In this document: in pieces, positions 5,701 to 9,527 of the stretch
Layout: every line of letters begins with the position of its first letter
Position numbering within the stretch: position 1 is the first letter of the stretch
From: Acidobacteriota bacterium
GTDB lineage: Bacteria > Acidobacteriota > Terriglobia > Terriglobales > Acidobacteriaceae
Length of the DNA stretch: 9,527 nt
Direction: 5' to 3'
NCBI GenBank assembly: GCA_003224785.1
Contig: QHZV01000173.1
Span: 1 to 9,527 of the forward strand
Made by a program: the position numbers and the translations under genes
The notes under the pieces: generated by a model
Databases searched by the model: none
The model's input: the letters and a program-made list of their open reading frames with translations, nothing else
Told to the model about the DNA's origin: nothing

Positions 5701-6984
5701 TCACATCACCATCTCGCCGAGCAGACTGTTAGGAAAGGCAGTATGAACCCGCACCTTCACGTAACTTCCCGGTTCGAGCTTGCAGTTGGATGGCGCGGTG
5801 AAGTTCAGCGTTTTGTTCTGCGATGTTCTGCCAAGCCACTGAGCGCGCGCTTCATTTCTTCCCTCAACCATCACTTCATATTGCTGGTCTACTTGGCTGA
5901 GGTTGCGGGCCTTCTGGATATCGCGTTGCCTTTCCTTTAATGCAGCAAGCCGACGCGATTTTTCACCATCTGGAATCCTTGCATACCAGGGGCAAATACC
6001 TGTCCCGACCTCATCCAACAGTGACAGTGTCTGCTCAAAATCCGCCTCGGTCTCACCAGGAAAACCGACAATGACGTCGCCACTGATGCTGATGTCACGC
6101 CGCGAAGATTTGATCCACGAGATGCGTTCAAGATACTGCTCGCGAGTGTAGAGGCGTTGCATGGCATCGAGTACCCGAGTCGAGCCACTCTGCACGGGGA
6201 GATGGACGTGATCGCACAACGTGGGCACGGCGTCGATCGCATCCACAATATCTCTGCCGAAATCCCGCGGGTGCGAAGTCGTGAAACGCACGCGGCGAAT
6301 TCCTGGGGCCTCACCTACTGCGGCGAGCAATTCCGCGAAAGTTCTCTTCCCGCTTGAGTCGCGATACGAGTTCACGTTTTGCCCGAGCAACTGAATTTCG
6401 GTATAACCCAAATCCGCCATCTGGCGGGCTTCGGCAAGGACTGAGTCCGATGTCCGGCTGCGTTCTTTGCCGCGAGTAAACGGGACGACACAGTAAGAGC
6501 AGAATTTGTCGCAGCCTTCGATAATGGTGATATATCCGCGATAGGGATTGGTGCGAGCTGTGAATTCGGTTTCGAAGCACTCGTCCGTCTGGCGATCGTC
6601 GAGCCCAGTTACGCGGCGCTCTCCAGCTTCGAGCTGAACCAGCATTTGCGGAAGATTCCGGTAGGAGGCCGAGCCGCAAACCATGGAAACATACGGCGCG
6701 CGCTCAAAAATCTTGTGCCCTTCCTGCTGCGCGACGCAGCCCAGGACACCAAATTTCTTACCTTGCGCTTCGAGCTTCTTGTAGTCCGCAAGACGATGGA
6801 AGACTTTTTGCTCAGCTTTGTCGCGAATAGAGCAGGTGTTGTAGAGCACCAGGCCGGCTTCCTCGACCGTAGGGACCTGGAGATAACCCTGAGAAAGCAG
6901 GGTGCCTACGATTTTCTCAGAATCGTGGGCATTCATTTGGCAGCCGAAGGTTTCGAGGTAAAAGGTCTTTTGCTGGGCGGCCAT
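5701..6984 (-). CDS. miaB: tRNA-2-methylthio-N6-dimethylallyladenosine synthase MiaB, with an internal replacement
   Basis: A radical-SAM methylthiotransferase that adds the 2-methylthio group to i6A37 of tRNAs. Counting from ATG 6984 (427 residues), the N-terminal UPF0004 cluster cysteines are Cys15 (TFGCQMN), Cys51 (YNTCSIRDKA) and Cys83 (LGCVAQ). The radical-SAM CxxxCxxC is Cys158, 162 and 165 (GCDKFCSYCVVPFTRG), and the TRAM domain is about 366-427. The odd part is residues 324-336 (DEVGTGICPWYAR). Relatives have about 24 residues after DEV containing a conserved SPRPxTPA motif; here about 10 unrelated residues occur, encoded by a 39-bp direct repeat also found upstream at 7091-7129. The frame is kept, with a net loss of about 14 residues. 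All Fe-S ligands remain, but activity is doubtful. The frame stays open upstream to ATG 7128, inside the other repeat copy; those 48 residues are unlike MiaB, so I chose 6984. A TATACT box lies 8 nt before that ATG. Confidence 0.9.
   Translation of the reverse strand: MAAQQKTFYLETFGCQMNAHDSEKIVGTLLSQGYLQVPTVEEAGLVLYNTCSIRDKAEQKVFHRLADYKKLEAQGKKFGVLGCVAQQEGHKIFERAPYVSMVCGSASYRNLPQMLVQLEAGERRVTGLDDRQTDECFETEFTARTNPYRGYITIIEGCDKFCSYCVVPFTRGKERSRTSDSVLAEARQMADLGYTEIQLLGQNVNSYRDSSGKRTFAELLAAVGEAPGIRRVRFTTSHPRDFGRDIVDAIDAVPTLCDHVHLPVQSGSTRVLDAMQRLYTREQYLERISWIKSSRRDISISGDVIVGFPGETEADFEQTLSLLDEVGTGICPWYARIPDGEKSRRLAALKERQRDIQKARNLSQVDQQYEVMVEGRNEARAQWLGRTSQNKTLNFTAPSNCKLEPGSYVKVRVHTAFPNSLLGEMVM
5977..6015 (-). 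repeat. 39-bp direct repeat, copy A (inside miaB)
   Basis: Identical to 7091-7129 at 38 of 39 positions (the difference is a at 5983 versus g at 7097, plus strand). Both copies have the same orientation. It begins and ends on codon boundaries of miaB, encoding 13 residues from Asp324 to Arg336. It contains a short inverted repeat (CAGG, 8 nt, CCTG), so hairpin potential is modest. Immediately outside the repeat, similarity between the copies stops. Confidence 0.95.
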
Positions 6985-6992
6985 CAAGCTCA

Positions 6993-6998
6993 AGTATA
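6993..6998 (-). promoter_or_regulatory. Candidate -10 box of miaB
   Basis: TATACT on the minus strand ends 8 nt before the miaB ATG at 6984. No good -35 hexamer is seen at 16-18 nt spacing and no Shine-Dalgarno sequence lies between box and ATG. The spacing would put transcription start at or within a few bases of ATG. Confidence 0.4.
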
Positions 6999-7009
6999 GC
7001 GCAGGAAAA

Positions 7010-7039
7010 GCGGGCTTCAGGCAGCGGGCAGCGGGCTTC
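7010..7039. repeat. Short GC-rich repeats in the miaB-lepB spacer
   Basis: GCGGGCTTC occurs at 7010-7018 and again at 7031-7039, flanking a tandem pair of GCAGCGG (7021-7027 and 7028-7034). Together with the 39-bp repeat copy B, these make most of the intergenic region repetitive. No function can be assigned. Confidence 0.6.
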
Positions 7040-7090
7040 GGTTTCAAATTTCTGGCGTCGGGCGTGCGTTTACGCTCAAAGAATGTAAAA

Positions 7091-7129
7091 CCTTGCGTAC
7101 CAGGGGCAAATACCTGTCCCGACCTCATC
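7091..7129 (-). repeat. 39-bp direct repeat, copy B (miaB-lepB intergenic)
   Basis: The second copy of the repeat found inside miaB, same orientation, 38 of 39 identical. It lies between the divergent miaB and lepB genes, 24 nt before the lepB start, so it overlaps the place where lepB -35 contacts would fall. Read on the minus strand it starts an open frame (ATG 7128) that runs into miaB, but these codons look fortuitous. Confidence 0.95.
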
Positions 7130-7138
7130 TAAATTAAG

Positions 7139-7144
7139 TAAGAT
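7139..7144 (+). promoter_or_regulatory. Candidate -10 box of lepB
   Basis: TAAGAT fits the TANNNT pattern and ends 9 nt before the lepB ATG at 7154. There is no Shine-Dalgarno sequence in those 9 nt. The upstream sequence at -35 distance falls in repeat copy B and does not match consensus. Confidence 0.35.
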
Positions 7145-7153
7145 TGTATTGAG

Positions 7154-7720
7154 ATGCCGGAAACATCAGACGCTTCCCAATCAACTGCCCCTGTTGGCGC
7201 CAACCGCCGTGATCACTGGATGTCGTCATGGCTGCGCGACCTGATCATTTCCCTTGGTATTTCCGCGTTCATCATCGTATTCCTTTACCAACCGGTCAAG
7301 GTCGAAGGCATCAGTATGATGCCTTCGCTCGATGATCAGGAACGCATCTTCATTAACAAGTTCGTGTATCGCATTGAGCCCATCCAGCGCGGCGACATCG
7401 TGGTGTTCCGTTATCCTCGCGATCCGGCAAAGAGTTTCATCAAGCGCGTAATCGGAGTGGCGGGAGATCACGTTCGCATCATGGATGGACACGTGATTCT
7501 CAATGGCCGAATGCTGGTGGAAGACTACGTTCCGTTTGCCTATCAGGACGAGCGTTCCTACGCTGAAGTGGTGGTGCCTAATGATTCCTACTTTGTGCTT
7601 GGAGACCACCGCAATCTATCGAATGACAGCCGTGAATTCGGCCCCGTAGACGCGGGCTTTATCTACGGCAAGGCCGTGTTCGGCTACTGGCCAATGGAGA
7701 AGGTAGGAAGGCTGAGGTAG
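7154..7720 (+). CDS. lepB: Signal peptidase I
   Basis: A 188-residue type I signal peptidase (family S26), which removes signal peptides from exported proteins at the outer face of the cytoplasmic membrane. One transmembrane helix is at about 29-46. Box B, GISMMPSL, carries the nucleophile Ser54. Box D, RGDIVVFRYPRDPAKSFIKRVIG (79-101), carries the general base Lys97. Box E is GDHRNLSNDSREFGPV (150-165). These are the residues of the Ser-Lys dyad and its support, so the enzyme should be active. The single helix and short periplasmic part match the small, Gram-positive-like form rather than the longer two-helix E. coli LepB. The ATG at 7154 lacks a Shine-Dalgarno sequence and follows a TAAGAT box closely. 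The gene is transcribed divergently from miaB, and its stop is only 3 nt from that of the convergent leuB-like gene. Confidence 0.95.
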   Translation: MPETSDASQSTAPVGANRRDHWMSSWLRDLIISLGISAFIIVFLYQPVKVEGISMMPSLDDQERIFINKFVYRIEPIQRGDIVVFRYPRDPAKSFIKRVIGVAGDHVRIMDGHVILNGRMLVEDYVPFAYQDERSYAEVVVPNDSYFVLGDHRNLSNDSREFGPVDAGFIYGKAVFGYWPMEKVGRLR

Positions 7721-7723
7721 CGG

Positions 7724-9091
7724 TCAACCATCAGCCATCAGTTTCTCTACGGAAAAATCACGAGCGATGATCTGGAGCTTCGCGTCACCCCCTTGGTCTT
7801 CCGGCTCAAGCCAATTTACGAAAACAAAGCGCCGACTGGGGGCAACAGTCTCCATTTCGACAAGCGCCTCAAGCCCCATCTCCTCGGGGTTGTAGGAGAT
7901 TACCGATTCAACTCCCACAAACCGAACTGCAAAACGCGTACCGGTGGAACCTTCGACCTCTACCACTAGTTCGTCGCTGTTTCTGCTGATCTTTCGAATC
8001 GCTCCGTCATGGAAATCGGGGTCGCCGACATAAGCTATAAATTTGGATTTCGTGCTCCACAGAACTACCTCGCTGGTTCCTAGATTTCCTCCGATGTCTT
8101 GCGTCGTCTTCTTCTGCCGGACGGCTTCGAGCACACCGTCCTCAATCCATCGCGCTTGACGCGTAAGTCCGAGGTGCCGGAGCATCATGGCAGCCGTCAA
8201 AATCGCGCCCATTGGATTCGCGATGTTCTTCTCTGCGATCGCTGGCGCGGAGCCGTGAACCGGCTCAAACATGGAAGTTTTCCCTGGATGAATGTTTCCA
8301 CTGGCAGCCATACCCAGGCCGCCCTGCAGGCCAGCGGCGAGGTCGGTGATAATGTCGCCGAAAATATTATTGGTAACGATCACGTCAAGCTGCCGCGGAT
8401 CGCGAACCATTTGGGCGCAAAGAGCGTCCACGTACATGTGCTCGGATTTAATTTGCGGATATTCGGCACTGACTTCTTTGAACACGCGCTGCCACAAGCC
8501 CCCGGCATAGGTCATGGCATTGGATTTGTCGGACATGAGAACGCGACTGCGCCGAGTATCGTCAGCCTTCTTGTTGTGGGCGCAATACTCAAACGCGTAC
8601 CGAATGATGCGTCGCACGCCCTTATAGGTATTTACGTCCTCCTGGATCGCAACTTCGTCGTCAGTTCCCTCATTGGTGACGCTGCCACGATCAACATACG
8701 GTCCTTCGGTATTCTCTCGAATCACAACAAAATCAATGTCCTTCGGTTCCATTCCTTTTAGCGGACATAATGAAGCATCAAGCAGGCGCACGGGTCGAAC
8801 GTTCGCATAGAGGTCCATTTTGAAACGCATGCCCAGCAAGATTTCTTTGGCGTGAATGTTCGACGGCACACGAGGATCGCCGAATGCGCCCACGAAAATC
8901 GCGTCGAAGTCGCGGGCGAGCATTTCAAACCCATCTTTGGGAACAGTGGTACCGTCGCGGAGATAGCGGTCAGCGCCCCAATCAAGGTAGGTTAATTCGA
9001 CCGGTGCTTTCGTGGCCTCAATGACTTTGACCGCCTGAGGAATCACTTCCTTGCCGATGCCGTCCCCGGCGATTACGGCGATTTTCTTCAT
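7724..9091 (-). CDS. leuB: 3-isopropylmalate dehydrogenase-like protein fused to a C-terminal domain of unknown function
   Basis: From ATG 9091 the product has 455 residues. Residues 1-341 are a beta-decarboxylating dehydrogenase: KIAVIAGDGIGKEV at the start, MRFKMDLYANVRP (88-100) with the substrate-binding arginines, IRENTEGPYV (124-133), the NIFGDIITDLAA Mg/cofactor segment (242-253), and MFEPVHGSAP (274-283). GPY after the RENTEG motif, and the SMFEPVHGSAPAIA stretch, recall the actinobacterial LeuB group, so leucine biosynthesis (oxidation of 3-isopropylmalate with NAD+) is most likely; isocitrate or tartrate dehydrogenase is less so. Normal LeuB ends about 10-15 residues after GGxLGTxE. 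Here the frame runs on from LGTSEV into about 110 residues (DPDFHDG, RFAVRFVGVESV, RRFVFVNW, IIARDF) unlike any LeuB tail. An in-frame GTG at 9100 has a TATTTT box 6 nt upstream; starts at 9118 and 9193 add unrelated sequence. None has a clear ribosome-binding site. Confidence 0.85.
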   Translation of the reverse strand: MKKIAVIAGDGIGKEVIPQAVKVIEATKAPVELTYLDWGADRYLRDGTTVPKDGFEMLARDFDAIFVGAFGDPRVPSNIHAKEILLGMRFKMDLYANVRPVRLLDASLCPLKGMEPKDIDFVVIRENTEGPYVDRGSVTNEGTDDEVAIQEDVNTYKGVRRIIRYAFEYCAHNKKADDTRRSRVLMSDKSNAMTYAGGLWQRVFKEVSAEYPQIKSEHMYVDALCAQMVRDPRQLDVIVTNNIFGDIITDLAAGLQGGLGMAASGNIHPGKTSMFEPVHGSAPAIAEKNIANPMGAILTAAMMLRHLGLTRQARWIEDGVLEAVRQKKTTQDIGGNLGTSEVVLWSTKSKFIAYVGDPDFHDGAIRKISRNSDELVVEVEGSTGTRFAVRFVGVESVISYNPEEMGLEALVEMETVAPSRRFVFVNWLEPEDQGGDAKLQIIARDFSVEKLMADG

Positions 9092-9106
9092 CGAGTTCAC
9101 GAAAGG

Positions 9107-9112
9107 AAAATA
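9107..9112 (-). promoter_or_regulatory. Possible -10 box of leuB
   Basis: TATTTT on the minus strand fits TANNNT and lies 6 nt before an in-frame GTG (9100) and 15 nt before ATG 9091. In an AT-rich patch of six to ten bases this could be chance. Confidence 0.25.
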
Positions 9113-9207
9113 ACACATGCACAGAGGCTCAGCTAACCAGTGGCTGGCGATCAAAACCGAGGCGCTCGCTCGGGGCTCACTGTCAAGGCTCATTATTTGG
9201 CAGCGAC

Positions 9208-9217
9208 TGTGATCACA
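9208..9217. other. Perfect 10-bp palindrome, possible operator
   Basis: TGTGATCACA is a perfect inverted repeat between the divergent leuB-like and ygfZ-like genes, 24 nt before the ygfZ TATAAT box. The half-site recalls CRP/FNR-type TGTGA, but those sites have six bases between halves and this has none, so no specific regulator is implied. Confidence 0.3.
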
Positions 9218-9241
9218 ATGCTCCGCCCCGAATTGCTTCGC

Positions 9242-9247
9242 TATAAT
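9242..9247 (+). promoter_or_regulatory. -10 box of the ygfZ-like gene
   Basis: TATAAT, a full consensus hexamer, ends 9 nt before the ATG at 9257. No recognisable -35 is found 16-18 nt upstream. A start site 6-8 nt downstream of the box would fall at 9253-9255, inside or at the end of the AGGAG (9251-9255), so the message would have at most a few leader bases. Confidence 0.55.
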
Positions 9248-9256
9248 CGAAGGAGT

Positions 9257-9527
9257 ATGCGATTGGAAACACAGTACGAACAGTCCAAAGTGGGCGTCTC
9301 ACCCGAAGCCCGCAATGAGTTCCGCGCGCTGGTTTCGTTTTGTGGAATCTATAAGTTAGACCGCACCCACATTCGCCTGACTGGAGCCGATCGGGTGCGT
9401 TGGCTGAATGGCATGGTCACGAATAACATCCGCGATCTGGCCATTGACCATGGCGTTTATGCCTTTCTGCTGAACCCACAGGGAAAGATTCAAGCGGATT
9501 TATACGTCTTCAATCGTGGCGAGAGTC
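9257..9527 (+). CDS. ygfZ: YgfZ/GcvT-like folate-binding protein (5' part)
   Basis: The first 90 residues of a gene that continues past the window. The segment HIRLTGADRVRWLNGMVTNN (38-57), a Gly-Tyr pair at 66-68, and AFLLNPQGKIQADLYVF (69-85) match the N-terminal barrel of the GcvT/YgfZ superfamily, which binds tetrahydrofolate. YgfZ helps maintain some [4Fe-4S] enzymes, including MiaB in E. coli, which is encoded nearby here. The diagnostic KGCYxGQE motif of YgfZ lies further downstream and is not visible, so glycine-cleavage T-protein or a sarcosine-oxidase-like protein is not excluded; the N-terminus and length before the motif favour YgfZ. AGGAG (9251-9255) is only 1 nt from ATG 9257 but 7 nt from an in-frame TTG at 9263, so either start is possible; with the TATAAT so close, a near-leaderless ATG start is my preference. 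Confidence 0.8.
   Translation, partial: MRLETQYEQSKVGVSPEARNEFRALVSFCGIYKLDRTHIRLTGADRVRWLNGMVTNNIRDLAIDHGVYAFLLNPQGKIQADLYVFNRGES

Noticed and set aside
6985..7128. Upstream extension of miaB to an ATG at 7128
   Set aside because: The 48 extra residues come from the repeat and a low-complexity spacer and are unlike MiaB N-termini; ATG 6984 gives the normal MAAQQKTFYLETFGCQ start.
7012..7129. CRISPR or toxin-antitoxin element in the spacer
   Set aside because: Only two copies of the 39-mer are present, 1.1 kb apart, with no regular spacers; no small coding pair is visible.
8099..8761. Plus-strand open frame of 220 codons
   Set aside because: Antisense to the leuB-like gene, with no family features.
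9092..9193. Upstream extension of the leuB-like protein to 9193
   Set aside because: The added 34 residues do not resemble LeuB, which normally starts at the MKKIAVIAGDGIG position.
9208..9217. CRP-type binding site
   Set aside because: CRP sites need six bases between TGTGA and TCACA; here the halves are contiguous.

Overview
The window reads as an ordinary bacterial chromosome segment of mid-range GC with tightly packed genes. Protein style, gene order (miaB, then a bifunctional-nuclease gene, then fatty-acid/aromatic CoA genes) and the actinobacterial-like LeuB subtype fit Acidobacteriota (Terriglobia-like) best. That placement is inference from memory of the families; no rRNA marker is present. 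I see no phage, CRISPR, tRNA or rRNA, and no stretch over 300 bases without a gene.

Layout. Positions 1-5601 hold a minus-strand run that looks like one operon. In transcription order it contains a BFN/DUF151 protein, a crotonase (enoyl-CoA hydratase), an aldehyde dehydrogenase broken by a frameshift, a BoxB-family diiron oxygenase, a second crotonase, a four-helix membrane protein, and a rhodanese cut by the window edge. Gaps are 18-48 nt, and the last genes overlap by 16-17 nt. Positions 5701-6984 hold miaB (minus), divergent from lepB (7154-7720, plus). lepB converges on a leuB-like gene (7724-9091, minus) with 3 nt between the stop codons. The 5' end of a ygfZ/gcvT-like gene (9257 onward, plus) is divergent from leuB.

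How the genes work together. BoxB-type oxygenase, two crotonases and an aldehyde dehydrogenase form a plausible oxygen-dependent pathway for a CoA-thioester: ring epoxidation, hydrolytic or hydrating steps, then oxidation of a semialdehyde. The canonical partners BoxA (reductase) and BoxC (a roughly 550-residue crotonase) are not in view, so substrate and route are open. miaB, lepB, leuB and ygfZ are housekeeping genes (tRNA thiomethylation, signal peptide cleavage, leucine biosynthesis, Fe-S maintenance).

The most notable observations are structural. (1) A 39-bp direct repeat (38/39 identical) lies once in the miaB-lepB intergenic region and once inside miaB, where it encodes 13 in-frame residues and takes the place of a conserved stretch. 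(2) The leuB-like gene lacks its usual C-terminal end and runs into an unrelated domain of about 110 residues. (3) The aldehyde dehydrogenase lacks about 8 residues exactly where its frame changes. (4) miaB, lepB and ygfZ each carry a TANNNT -10-like hexamer only 8-9 nt before ATG, suggesting leaderless or near-leaderless transcripts, while three genes of the catabolic operon have Shine-Dalgarno sequences.
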